Of a DNA stretch of 64,000 bases, positions 53,016-64,000 are shown piece by piece. A model generated the notes under the pieces. That model had not been told where the DNA came from, searched no databases, and saw nothing but the letters and a program-made list of their open reading frames with translations. Within the stretch, counting starts at the first letter, position 1. The number at the start of each line of letters is the position of its first letter. The translations under genes and the position numbers were made by a program. The stretch is from assembly GCF_947507565.1 (NCBI RefSeq), contig NC_089187.1:496001-560000 (forward strand). The letters are read 5' to 3'. This stretch comes from Oscarella lobularis (taxonomy: Eukaryota; Porifera; Homoscleromorpha; Homosclerophorida; Oscarellidae).

Positions 53016-55780
53016 TCACTGAGTCGGCACTTCCAAGTTCCTGCTTGAACTTTCAGTAATCCTGACCTCCTTCTCGTCAATTTTGTCTTCAATGTCTTGG
53101 CTATTGATCTTTCCCATGGCATGCCGTCGAGTCGTCTTTCTCTTTAGGCACGACGGGTGTCGACGCTTCGGTTTCGTTTTGGCAATAGAACGCAATTCGT
53201 TGACGCTGCATCGTAAAATCGACGGCATATTTCCGACGTCAATTCCTCTCTTGGAAAGATGCTCTCTGAGGAAGGATCTCGTCGCTCTCATGCCAGCCTG
53301 AAAAGATGCTATAGTTCTCTTATGTGCACAGCAAATTGGGTGTCTGCGTACTTCAATTAGAAACATTCGGTCTTCCTCTTCGAGATTCCAGTCAGTCGTT
53401 TCTATGTAGTCAGTATCGATGCCCACGGTTCGTTCCAAATCTTTAGGCTGCAATAAGACAGACGGATTAGCATTGCATCGCCTCCATCGCGCACTTACCG
53501 TCACAAAGAGTTTTTTCACGTTAATAGACAATGTTTCCTAGTAAAAATCTCCTAACTCTTTGATAACTTTCTTTTACTTTCAGTACTTACATGCATGGTG
53601 GAGACGAAATCCATGAAGCCGCTTATTTCGCGACGAGAGTAGCCGAGAAATTGGCTTTGAACGCTTACGCCTTTTCTCTCGATAAAGTGAACGATTTCTT
53701 GAAAGGTCACCTCGTCGTCGTTGTCGACGTCGAGCTCTTTGAACGCTTCGGCGGGATCCGTGTGGCCAAACAGTTTCATGGCGTCTTCCTGAGTAAAAGC
53801 ACTCGTCTAAAAAATAAGTTAATTATTTATATTATATAATTGTTTTTTTGCCTCGTTGAATGCGTCTTGCAAGTCTTCCAGCACAATGAATTCTTCATCT
53901 GTGTAATCATTTGCAGCAATTACCTAAACTCGTCATGTTATTGATTTGTGACGAGGCTGTTTATTGCAAGCTTGCTTTGAAAAATCTGTCTACTGCTTCC
54001 ACTAATTCCTCGTCGACGTCTTCTCCTTTATCCATCTTTTTCATCCACTGCTGATTGCGTCTCTTCGCCAACTTTGTACGAGGCATTGTCGTCGTTCGAT
54101 TCTCATCTCGCCTGTTCATCAGCGTTTTCATGACTTCTGTCTCCTTGCGAGAATACTGAAAGAAAAGGGAATTCGCTTGATTTTCTACGTTCATTATTAG
54201 ATTATTACCAAAAGTAAACCGATGGTTTTCTCGCTTCTCGGCTGGAATCTCTCCGCATCTTCCACCTGATGAGCAATGTCCTTGATATTGGCTATTCGAC
54301 GTAGATAGGCATCTTCCCTTTTCATAGATAACCACCAGCCTTAACAAGCCTTCAATAAGAAAAAGCAGCAATCCTTCCCACAAAGTTCCTTACCATCAAA
54401 TACGTGAATAGGAAAATTGCAAAGTACGCCACCGTCAACGTAATGATAAGTCTCTCCGTGCTGGTGCGACCGCACAGACTGATAAATTCCTGCGCGACAT
54501 CGGGATTTTTTTTGGTCCGACTCGCTTTTTTCGCCGGCGCGTTTGGCTCACCTGGGATCGACATAGACATGCGAACTGCCCATCGTATAGGCATGTTGGG
54601 TGTCGTTTTAGGATGAAAATATTCGACGCTCATGTGATTCAAATTCGTTGCGACAATGCACAACTCCCTGCCGTATTGTTTGTACACCTGAAAAAAATAA
54701 GACTTGGGGTTGAAGAGCAGCGAGGAGAATATCTATTACGTCCATGAAAGTAATATCGGCATTGCCTGTTTTCTTTTCCAGCGTTTCTCCAAACCAACGT
54801 AGGATTTTCCTACCCGGATTCCAACCGAATCCACTTAGGAGATTCGGAAGGACGCTGCACAGACCGCAAGAGTGATCTGCAAGAATCATAAAAATTTCAT
54901 GTATTTTTCTCTACTAGTTTTCGCTCGTCGTACCCAAGAGTATTCGTCTCGCGTCGGGTCTCGTGAGAAATTCGAACATTTCGAACGACGTGAATCCGAC
55001 GGAAAACAAGCAGGCGCACATGGCCCCAGAGCTGGCGCCCGCCACGCGACGAACTTGCCCGCTCACGCCCACCTCTTCCAGTACCTTGGATATCGTAAAA
55101 TGTTTCTAGTTTTCACGAGAAATGCGGAGGCTCACTCTCAATGCTCCAACGTAGGCCAATCCTTTATTTCCGCCGCCTTCGAAGACCAAATTTTCGAAAG
55201 GAAATTGAAACCCCAAATCGACGGTTTCAATTTCCTCGTCCTCTTCCGTCAAAGATTTCCGACGACGAAAGAATCGCGAAAAGCGCGACTTCCTGGTCCG
55301 GGAAATTGGTCGTGTCGGCGAAGCGACAGGCGACGTCACATCATACGACGGATCAGGAGCATCAGCGGCAGGAACTGCGGCCGTGGCAACAGTAGCGGCG
55401 GAGGCAACAGCGACGTTCGGTTCTTTCCTCGTCGTACGGCGACTAAAAATTTGCGAAAAACGCGATTTTCTTCTCTCGACGGGAATTGCTCTCTTAGGCG
55501 AGCCAACGCGCGACGACACTTCGGACGACGGTTCGGAACTAGGAGCGGCAGATTTCCTAGTTGCGTGTCTACTAAAATTTGCGCAGCTTCAATGTTAAAT
55601 TCGAGCGCTTTGTCCACGCGACGGCTCTTACGACAAGGCGGAGCCAGAGTTACTGGTCGTCGGGGAGAGAAGTCGATGAGTTCGACGTCGTTTCGCGGTT
55701 AGGTAGCGCTCTCGTTTACGCTCGCGCAAAATCAAATCGACGTCGACTGGATCGAGGGAAGTCGAGCAACAACTGCCCAT
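53016..55780 (-). CDS. Patatin-like phospholipase with C-terminal EF-hand region, paralogue 1
   Basis: The N-terminus MGSCCSTSLD fits N-myristoylation (Gly2, Ser6) plus Cys4/Cys5 palmitoylation. A long basic/Ser-rich linker with two KSRF(S/R)xxFxRR motifs leads into the patatin domain. This has the oxyanion glycine loop FEGGGNKGLAYVGAL (about 55170), the nucleophile elbow GASSGA (about 55030), a conserved CGLCSVLPNLLSGFGWNPG segment, ELCIVATNLNHMSVEYFHPK, and the dyad Asp in YVDGGVLCNFPIHVFDG (about 54420). The C-terminal half has a degenerate EF loop (DYTDEEFIVLED) and a canonical one (DVDNDDEVTFQE, about 53710), then helical GIDTDYIETTDWNLEEEDRM. The last exon is basic and ends RNLEVPTQ. 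Predicted: membrane-tethered, calcium-responsive acyl hydrolase. Substrate unknown. Confidence 0.85.
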
Positions 55781-55853
55781 GTTTTGAACTGGGCTCACGT
55801 GCACGGAAAACCACGCCTTCGAGACTATATTGATAGCTATGTGTTATTCTTTT

Positions 55854-56240
55854 CTACGGCTTTGTTGCTAATTTTAGTTCGTTTTTGTCGAGAGGTTTGA
55901 GTTTTGCGAAAGCTTCGGCCCCCGACGGCTTTTCGCTTTGAAGTCGCTGCAGTTCGTCGACTTTGCGCGGTAATGCGTCGCGTAGAGCGTCGATTTCGGC
56001 GTCGATGCGCTTCTGGTCGCGCTTCAGCATTGCGTCGAAGTCGCCTCTCGGCATTTTGACGAACATCGTGCCGCAGAGCGTCCACACGCTTCGATCGTTC
56101 GTCTTTCGGGTGGCTCGTAATGCTTCCCGGTTTGCATTGCGTCGTCGGTCGAGATTGACGATCTCTTCTCTATCGGCCATCAGCTCTTCGGCGGCCAATT
56201 CGACGTCGGAGGCTAAGCGCAGAACTCTCTCGACGTCCAT
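55854..56240 (-). CDS. PDRG1: p53 and DNA damage-regulated protein 1-like (prefoldin-like)
   Basis: Single-exon 128-residue protein, close to human PDRG1 (133). Matches include ELAAEELMADREEIVNLDRR, RNANREALRATRK, LCGTMFVKMPRGDFDAML, RDQKRIDAEIDALRDALP and KPLDKNELKLATKP. Predicted prefoldin-like coiled coil; in mammals PDRG1 is part of the R2TP/prefoldin-like co-chaperone complex. It lies 73 bp from the start of patatin paralogue 1 on the same strand. A broken copy lies 1.1 kb upstream. Confidence 0.9.
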   Translation of the reverse strand: MDVERVLRLASDVELAAEELMADREEIVNLDRRRNANREALRATRKTNDRSVWTLCGTMFVKMPRGDFDAMLKRDQKRIDAEIDALRDALPRKVDELQRLQSEKPSGAEAFAKLKPLDKNELKLATKP

Positions 56241-56393
56241 GAGGTTTACTTATCCGGGACTGCAGCGAAAAGAATCTTCCGCCATGCTTCCGCTATCTGT
56301 ACAGTATGACGGAACTCCTGCAGTACTTACACGATAAACAATACAATAATATTTCAAGTCAATAGCTCAACCAAAATAAATAAACTGAAGTCA

Positions 56394-57298
56394 CTAACAC
56401 ATGTCGTCAATTCCTCCTGTAACGCTCACTTTAAGACGAAACGCATCATATGCACGACATGACGCTCCAACTGGCGCTTCATACGGAAAAAACAATTTCG
56501 ACGGCGAAAAAACAAAAATTTCTTGCCCAAAGTCGGTGCAAGCCAGACTATTTAAGCGAGATACTACCGACGATCCATTCGGAGCTTTTTCGTAGATGGT
56601 AACATCCAGTTCTGTCAAGGAGGCGGAATTTCCCGGGACGTAATGGCCAATACGAACGATAGCGACGTATTGCACGTAGGGGTCGCAAAGGTAATCAGCC
56701 AGCTTCTCGGCGCTCACTGGCAGACAATTGGCATCAACGACTTCTACAATCACCGTGGCATGCGGCCGGCCGCCCTGAAGGGAGCGTGAACCGCCTGCAA
56801 CGTCGGCGATGTAGAAAGCTCGATCAGGATTAGAAAACGGGAATATATTCACACCAAAAGTGCAACGGAAAGTCCCAGTTAAGAAACCCTAGAATTTGAT
56901 CGAAAGTGTGGGAAGCGCGCTGACGAGGATGATTCGGCGGCACAGCTATAACGCTGTATTCTCCGGACGAATTTCTTTCGACTCTCATATCCACGTGGGA
57001 TAGTGCGTGGACGAATTTTTCGAAGACGGCTTCGTCCGAGTCGAGCGCATAAGCTAAATCAATCGGAAACGGTTTTCCTTTTCCTGTACAAACGACAAAC
57101 TTCGGTTGGTCCTTTCCAAGACCAACGACAATGTTCTAAAAGGCAAGAGTTACCACGTGCGGAACGATACACACACGAAGAAGGGACCTTGGTAGGCTCA
57201 TCTAAAGCCACGTAAAGACAGCAGCGTTCGTCGACGAGAACAAGTTCTCTGCCGGGGAAACGACCGTGTTCCTGTACCTCTGCCACCTCTGCCTGCAT
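56394..57298 (-). CDS. Uncharacterised protein, possible PD-(D/E)XK/Uma2-type fold
   Basis: Three-exon model of about 250 residues. Exon 1 (from ATG 57298) gives GRELVLVDERCCLYVALDEP. Exon 2 begins NIVVGLGKDQPKFVVCTGKG and includes VHALSHVDMRVERNSSGEYS. A 58-nt intron with a clean CTAAT branch site follows, then exon 3: ATVIVEVVDANCLPVSAEKL, ADYLCDPYVQYVAIVRIGHY, ending TGGIDDMC (stop 56394). The strand pattern of exon 3 (VIVEV, then a helix and YVAIVRI) loosely recalls Uma2/PD-(D/E)XK endonuclease-like proteins; this is a guess from pattern, and catalytic residues cannot be assigned. No signal peptide. The open frame continues upstream through the PDRG1 duplicate, so a longer chimeric N-terminus is possible. 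Confidence 0.5.
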
Positions 57299-57371
57299 CG
57301 TGTTTTGGAGTGCTCTCGTGCTTTGCGATTCCCGTATGTATCCGGCATGGGTCGATCCGGGTCGCGTACTG

Positions 57372-57590
57372 CATGCATGTAGAGCGTCGATTTCGGCGTT
57401 GATGTGCTTCTGGTCGCGCTTCAGCGTGCCGCAGAGCGTCCACACGCTTCGATCGTTCGTCTTTCGGTTTGCATTGCGTCGTCGGTCGAGATTGACGCGA
57501 CAATCTCTTCTCTATCGCCATCAGCTCTTCGGCGGCCAATTCAACGTCGACGACGTCCATGAGGTTATCCGGGGGGCTGCAGCGGCTAGC
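57372..57590 (-). pseudogene. Truncated, frameshifted PDRG1 duplicate
   Basis: Near-identical to 55980-56265, including the sequence around and 5' of the PDRG1 start codon. Compared with the intact gene it lacks 39 bases (13 codons, the TMFVKMPRG region), 21 bases and about 21 bases near the start codon. It also has a small net insertion that shifts frame, and it loses the C-terminal coding part. It sits directly upstream of the uncharacterised gene on the same strand. I read it as non-functional for PDRG1. Confidence 0.85.
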
Positions 57591-57684
57591 GGAAAGAATC
57601 TTCCGTTATCTGTAGCATTCCTCGTTGCTATGATGCATTTCCTGACTTCCTTGCCTACGCAAATGCAAATCCCGTACTCGAACC

Positions 57685-59843
57685 ATGGGAGTTGGCTGCT
57701 CCTCGCATCGAAGCAACAAAGTGCAGCCCTTTCGCATCAATCGGCCAAAGTCTTCTAGTCCATGTCCTCCCTTGCCTAAGACAGGCATTGGGATAGAGGA
57801 CTCAGACGATTATCAATCGCTTTTTCCTTTCGAGAATCTCGTATTCGAAGGCGGTGGAATTAAAGGACTAGCATACGTTGGAGCTCTCAAGGCACATAGA
57901 CTACGTCCATACATACATCAGGAAAAAAAAGACGAATTCACTTCCTCTCCCCTTCAGGTCCTAGACGACATAGGCGTTTTACAGAACGTGAAACGATACG
58001 CCGGTTCGAGCGCCGGAGCGACGTGCGCGTGCCTATTAGCTGTCGGCTGCACCGTCGAACAACTATGGGAGTTTTTGAACCAGGACATCAAGAAAGAGCT
58101 TCAGGGTAAACAAAAAACAAGGGCGGCTCTGTGGGATGCAAGAGCTGCTCCCCCATTCGCTGGCGTCAATGTTATTGGTAAGGGATCGCATGCCTGTTTT
58201 TCTTAGATCATTCGTGCGGGTTATTGAGTCTGTTGCCTAATTTGGTACGTCGCTACGGATGGAATCCGGGCAGCCGACTTCTCAAGTGGTTTGGGAACGT
58301 GTTGAGGGAGCAGACGGGAAATCCTGATATCACTTTTATGGATGTGTACGAACGATACGGCAAGGAGCTGTGCATCGTCACGACCAACTTGGATTACATG
58401 ACGGAAGAATATTTGCATCCGAAAACGACGCCCAGTATGCCGATTCGAGAAGCTGTTCGACTGTCTATTTCCATACCAAGTGAGTTTTGTCTCTATCCAT
58501 TTATGATTTTAAATTTTTTTCAGTCGTTTTTCAGTCGCCGACGAGACGTCAATACGGAGAAATTAATTATTACACAGATGGAGGTCTCATATGCAATTAT
58601 CCTATTCATGCATTCGACGGTTAGTCTTGAGATTTACACACGTAACAAAATTCTTGACCTATTATTATTCTAGGCTGGTGGCTGTCTCTGCAAAAGAAGG
58701 ACGGTTTCATGAGACGCATACGATCTCTGAAGAGTGCCTCGTTGCAGTACGATCGATCTGAACGCTTCAAGGGAAGAAATGCAAAGAGCCTCGGCTTCTT
58801 AGTGGTATGTGCTGCCAGCTTTTGCATCTGAGCCTATAGTTACTCTCCATATAGTTTTCTCAAGGAGAAACTGAGCTAATGAGATCAAGCTTCGGAGAAA
58901 GAGAAAACGGCGATGTTCTTGAAAGACCTAATACGAAGTTAGCAAGGTAGGAGTCACGGCTTCTGGCAGGCAAATTCTATAGATAATTTTACCAAAGACG
59001 TCGATCTAAAATTCGACAAGAGGAAGAAGTGGACAGTGCCATCCTAGATGCTGTGGAACGACTATTTCAGGTTTTTCAATTATTACCTATACACTATTTC
59101 TTATTCTCGTTGTTTCTTCTAAGGCTCTAACGGCCAGTGACATGAATGGGAGTCAGTTTATCGAAATAAATGAACTACGTTTTGCATTCAAGAGCGAGGT
59201 ATGTAAACCGAACGATGTCCCTCTACTACTGTAATGTTCTTTTGTAGATAGGTGGGTTTTCGTCTGAGGATGCTCGTGTGCTCTTTGGCCACGAAAACGT
59301 AGAGCAGGCCTTTATTGAGCTGGACAATGACGGCGACGGGAAAATTTCCTTTGACGAACTGGCTTTATTTATTTCACGCAAAGGCGTGAATTTTAACACT
59401 TATTTTCTGGGATATAAACGAAAAGCTATAACAAATTGGCGAGATTTCATTTCTAGCGTGCACGTAAGCAACGACGTTATTTTTAATTAAATAATGATAT
59501 CATTTCATCTCACGAAGGGTGCCTTGGCAATTAACGTCAAGAGATTATTTGTACGGGTGAGGCTTAGATTCATTGCTCATTTCAAGTTAACTATTTTATG
59601 TCTTTCTTTTAGGAAAAGGACCTTGATCGAACTGTTGGAATTGACACAGACTACGTTGAGTCAAGTGACTATGATCTCGAGACAGACGACAAACTTTTTC
59701 TTGTGAAGGTATGATAAAGTGTTTTTCAATTTTCTTATCTTTATTCTCCAACGTAGGCAGGAATACGAGCTGCGAAGGCGTTTCTAAAAGACAATCTTAA
59801 AAACCGAAGAATTGAAAATTGCAACTTTCCGCGTGGTTTATAA
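57685..59843 (+). CDS. Patatin-like phospholipase with EF-hand pair, paralogue 2
   Basis: The N-terminus MGVGCSSHRS again fits myristoylation (Gly2, Ser6) and Cys5 palmitoylation. The linker is shorter than in paralogue 1. The patatin core has FEGGGIKGLAYVGAL (about 57850), the nucleophile elbow GSSAGA (about 58005), CGLLSLLPNLVRRYGWNPG, ELCIVTTNLDYMTEEYLHPK and the dyad Asp in YTDGGLICNYPIHAFDG (about 58590). The EF-hand pair is intact: DMNGSQFIEINE (about 59140) and DNDGDGKISFDE (about 59325), followed by GIDTDYVESSDYDLETDD. It ends NCNFPRGL at 59843. All catalytic and calcium ligands expected of active domains are present, whereas paralogue 1 has a weakened first EF loop. Likely a calcium-regulated lipid hydrolase at membranes. 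Confidence 0.87.
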
Positions 59844-60002
59844 CTGAAATTCCTTTCTATTCTACCCGTCCTCTCGCTTTATTATTCCCGCCAACAGAGA
59901 GTTTCCTCACGTGGATAGCGCACTCTATCGCCACCCGCACGCTACAAGTCGACGTCACGTTATCTCGTTCTCCTTGCGACCTCCCTTCGGCAAAAGAAAG
60001 TG

Positions 60003-63000
60003 ATGGTGAAAGGCCTCAACACGTCGATCGGAAGCCGAGGCGCCCGCGGGGGATCGGTATCGTCCCGAAGCGACCAGATACAGATCACCGTGGGTCTTCT
60101 GGACGATTCTCAATTCGTTCGAGGCTTTCCGGTAAAGGGGAAAAACAGCGCGAAAACCCCGCGAAGACGCGAAAGTCCCGACCGACGATAGTAGGCGCGC
60201 AAATGCACTGAGACGATGCAAACGCGTTCCTTATATTGAGAGCCCTGCTTCGGTGAGAGAATGCGTGGTATGCTAAACGGGGAATTCGCTTCCAGCCCCA
60301 CGGTCTCCATTTTTCTGTTGACGCCCCCTTTCTAGAAACGCGTGAAAGGCCTCGAGATACTCCAAGCCGTACTCGATCATCTCGATCTGATCGAACGAGC
60401 CTATTTCGGCCTACAATACACCGACGAAGATGATCAGATGGTGAGTTTTCCGAAAAGAGAGGGGGCCCCCTTTCCTAAAACTCCATCCCCTTACGTTTAG
60501 CGATGGCTCGACGTGAACAAACCAGCTCGCAAGCAGCTGAGACGTGGGAATCGAGTAAAAAAAACGCTTCCTCCCTATAAATTTATTCGCAGGCGCCGTC
60601 GATCCGGCCGTTCTTTATTTCCGCGTCAAGTTCTACGTTCTCGATCCGAATCGTCTCCAGGAGGAATTGACGCGGTACGAACGAGCGCCCGCGCGACGTT
60701 TTTTTTATATCGATCGTGTTTGCGTTTCAGATATCAGTTCTTTCTTCAACTGAAGCACGATATACTACGAAACAAGTGCGATTTGGATTCCCTACGATTC
60801 CCGTCTCTATATTCGTTTCTAGATTGCCTGTTTCGTCCGAATTGGCCGCGCTGCTCTCCTCCTACGCCGTCCAGTGTAAGAAAGAACGAACATTTTGATC
60901 TTTTTTGAAATCGAAATTTTTTATTCCTTTTTCTTTTTTTTTTTAGCTGAATTGGGCGACTACGATCCGTCGATACATACCCAGGGCTATTTGTCTGAGT
61001 TTCGATTCGTTCCCGATCAGGCGAGTCGAGACAGGAGACCCCTTGTGTCCCATCAACTTTCCTTCCTCTAGTCGGAAGATCTCGAATCGCACATAGCGGA
61101 AATACACAAAACTCTAGCGTAAGTAGTCGTTTTCCTTGTAGCGTGTTTTTCTTTGGAACGAGACTAATGGGATTTTAGCGGTCAGACGCCTTCGGACGCC
61201 GAGTTCAATTTTCTCGACCGAGTGAAGCACTTGGACTTGTATGGAATCGATTTACACTACGCCAAGGTAACCGACCCCCTCGAACAGAAGAAAAGGCTTT
61301 TGTTTGTCATGTTAGTACAGCTGCTTGTATTGCGTATTTTTGTTAGGATCACGACGACACGGAATTATATTTGGGTGTGACAGCCAGCGGGATTGTGGTT
61401 TTTGCCAACCAGCAGCGAATCAATACGTTTTCCTGGTACTGGGGGGGATCGCAGATGTTGGTCTGCGGTGCCAATCGATTCGTTTAGGCCTAAAATGAGA
61501 AAGATATCCTTCAAGAGGAAACGGTTTTATATCCAATTGAAACAGGAAGAGGTCAGGTTGTATTACGTTGTGCGGTTGTTGGGTGGGGGGTCCTCCTTTG
61601 GAAACCAAAACGAAGCCAAGTGCACATAGTGTTTATATGTGGTGGGGACTAATGGCCTGCAGGTGGGTCGCACCGATTAGGAAAACTTGATAACTTGGAA
61701 CTGTCACCGAAAGAGATACCGGATCATTTTTGATATGCAAAGAAGGAATAATTGGAGATACGTCGCAGATACTGAAGTGACTCGTTTTGGGGGGCTTCTT
61801 TCTGGCATACTGCCAGCTCATACACATGCATGTGCTCCAAGGATGCAAAGAACGTTAGGACTAGTTTGACGTTCCCCTACTTAGGAATTTTGGGCATTAG
61901 ATCAGAAAATTAATTAATGGATTTTTTGATCTTATAGGATAGTCCCTATAATGACGTTGTCGAGTTCAACTTGTTGACGCGAAAGAGTTGCAAGGGCTTC
62001 TGGAAAACGTGCGTCGAACATCATTCGTTTTTTCGCTTGGACGAGGTGAAGGAATCTCGCTACAAGGTCGTCACGATGTTACGTTTTGGATCCAAATTTC
62101 GATACAGGTATAAAGGAAATCTTTCGAGAGGGGGAAACAATTTCTATACAGAGTTTATCTACCTTAGTGGGAGAACCCAAAGGCAGACGGAAGAGCATGG
62201 TCGAAGGAAGAACCGCAATCTTGATTTTACAAGGTACATATAATACTCACGCGTATAATTTTTCTTGATTTTTGCTTTTCTAGATCTCCTAGCAAGAGAT
62301 TTCATCGTCGCACTGTGGGACGTAAGCGATTGGGCATCGCCTTCTCGATTCGCTCTTTAGTTGACTTCTCTTTTCAGCCTATACAACTTTTAGCTTAGAT
62401 CGAAATAAGAAAGTTGGCTTGGATCCTCCGCCTCCGCCTCCTGTCGTTCCCGCGGCAAGTGCACCGGCGAAATATGTTGCGCCATCCGCTCCTGTCGAAA
62501 TCGAGTAAAATAGATATCGATTATGTGTTGATATTGTAATCTGTTGTCCCCCTTCCCAGAGAGCCGGACACCGTCAAGAAGGAAAAGACCCAGCAGCCAG
62601 ACATAATAATGTCAGCTGTACCTGTTCCAAGTGAAGTAAGGAGGATGTTTGTGAGATGGACAGGTGTAACTGTATCATTTAGCCACCAGATGATAGAAAC
62701 GCAGTGTCAAGTGACGGATTGCTGACAATAAAGTAGACAAAAGTACAGAGAACAAGCCAGTTTCATTACTCCCTCTCCTCTAGATTGGAGCCCGATGAGA
62801 GAGGCCGCTTCGGCTTCAACGTGAAAGGCGGAGCAGATCAGAATCTTCCCGTCGTCGTCTCTAGAGTGACTCCGGGAACTCCGGTACTACCTAGCGTTCT
62901 TCGTCCTCCGAGGATGATTCTCTTTGTCTCAGGCTGCCACGGTCGTTCCCAAGTTGACCGAAGGCGATCAGGTGCTCTTCATCAATGGAACGACGGTCGC

Positions 63001-64000
63001 CGACAAGAATCACGAGCAGGTGGTGATGCTGATTCGGGAGACGAGAGATTTGAGGCCTCGAGAGCTGAAACTCGTCGTCAAGCCAGCAAGTAAGGAGAGC
63101 CATACCATAAAGAATCAATTGCGTATAAGAAATACTAGGTCCCATTCATTGGAGAATTCCCAACTCGGAAGCGAATCTCAGAACGTCGATGGCAATACTG
63201 AAAGAGGTAAAATAATTACGATATTTGTTAGATTTTTGTTCACGTATTTGTCTAGACTCTTGGCTCTAGCGCTCTCTATTCTCAGTTTGAGGTAAGTCCT
63301 GATGCTCGCGCTGTTGTCCAGGGGGCGAGAAGTCTTTCGCGTAGAATCTCTACAAAAAGACTCCTGGATTATCGATGGAGGACGGAGCAAAGCCAGAGAA
63401 CGCGCCAAAGAACCGATACGGAGACATTGTTCCCTGTGAGAGAAAAAAACGAAAGCAAAGAAACGATTCAAATACGAAGCCTTCGTCTTCTTTTAGATGA
63501 TTTCACCAGGGTCTTCCTCCTTGGCGGATCCCACGATTACATCAACGCAAACTTCGTGAACGTGAGTGTGGCGGGAGAAAGACGATTAAATCAGCCGTGC
63601 GGTTAATTAATTAACGATTCTACCCTTCTGACGTCCAGATTGAACTTCCTCATAACGAAAGCGTGAACAAATACGTCGCAAGCCAGGGAACCCTTCAATC
63701 GACGGTTCCGGACATGTGGCTCGTACGTAAATCCAATAAGCGTTCCTCCCTTTCATTCTCTCTTGATTGCGTACACGCGTTCTACAGATGCTGTGGGAAC
63801 AGGACATCCGTCTCGTCGTCATGCTGACGCACGAATACGAAAGCGGCAAATTGAAGTGCTTTCGCTATTGGCCCGCCTCCGGCCAGTCGATTACCCACAA
63901 CAAAATCGAAGTGACGTGCGAGGAAGAGAATGAAATCGATGACACGGCGACGTCGCGACTCTTCACCATGAAAGACCTAGAGGTGCACTTAGTCCTATTA
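60003..64000 (+). CDS. FERM-PDZ tyrosine phosphatase (PTPN3/PTPN4-type), 3' partial
   Basis: The FERM domain begins [13 protein letters not shown], with [93 protein letters not shown], and the PH-like F3 lobe ([38 protein letters not shown] as FERM-adjacent). A Pro-rich linker follows, then a PDZ domain ([40 protein letters not shown]). The phosphatase domain begins ([50 protein letters not shown]) and is cut by the window end before the HCSAGxGRTG catalytic loop. Domain order and motifs match PTPN3/PTPN4, regulators at the membrane cytoskeleton. Start 60003 is the first Met of the FERM frame. Confidence 0.93.

Overview
The window is nuclear DNA from an intron-rich, very gene-dense animal genome. 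Most introns are 50-80 nt, intergenic gaps are often under 200 bp, and several gene pairs start head to head only tens of bases apart. The gene set is metazoan: NEK10, BRCA1, INF2-type formin, CARF-like factor, FAM20-type Golgi kinase, FERM-PDZ tyrosine phosphatase, and secreted TSP1/sushi/WAP/MAM mosaics. Compactness plus this content suggests a sponge, perhaps a homoscleromorph such as Oscarella; that is inference, not proof.

Layout. 1-4.7 kb: two related secreted mosaic proteins (+). 4.8-9.7 kb: a CARF-like transcription factor and a FAM20-like secretory kinase (-). 9.9-12.8 kb: a tandem pair of short secreted Cys-rich, mucin-linker proteins with no family I can name (+). 13.2-18.6 kb: NEK10 (-). 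18.9-25.6 kb: a VWA3A/B-like protein with two VWA domains and Tudor-like repeats (-). 25.8-27.3 kb: an atypical Rho-family GTPase (+). 27.4-31.0 kb: a compact BRCA1 with RING and tandem BRCT (-). 31.3-35.9 kb: U5 snRNP GTPase EFTUD2 (-), head to head with PRPP synthetase (+, 36.1-37.7 kb). 38.0-40.5 kb: a BTB-BACK protein and ESCRT-II SNF8 (-); SNF8 is head to head with SARNP (+, 40.6-41.9 kb). 42.1-46.5 kb: INF2-like formin (-). 46.7-49.8 kb: glycyl-tRNA synthetase (-), head to head with a B4GAT1-type glucuronyltransferase (+, to 51.3 kb). 51.4-52.8 kb: CNOT9 (-). 53.0-59.8 kb: two patatin/EF-hand phospholipase paralogues on opposite strands, enclosing PDRG1, a possible PD-(D/E)XK-type protein and a broken PDRG1 duplicate. 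60.0 kb to the end: PTPN3/PTPN4-type phosphatase (+), cut by the window edge.

Most genes are housekeeping or conserved metazoan genes with no operon-like logic; they are linked mainly by shared divergent promoters. The least explained parts are the tandem secreted family at 9.9-12.8 kb, the secreted mosaics with conserved dibasic sites inside a MAM-like domain, and the lipid-anchored patatin/EF-hand pair, which looks like a calcium-responsive intracellular lipase system. Splice sites were chosen by eye from GT/AG signals and reading-frame continuity; genes are given as start-to-stop spans including introns.
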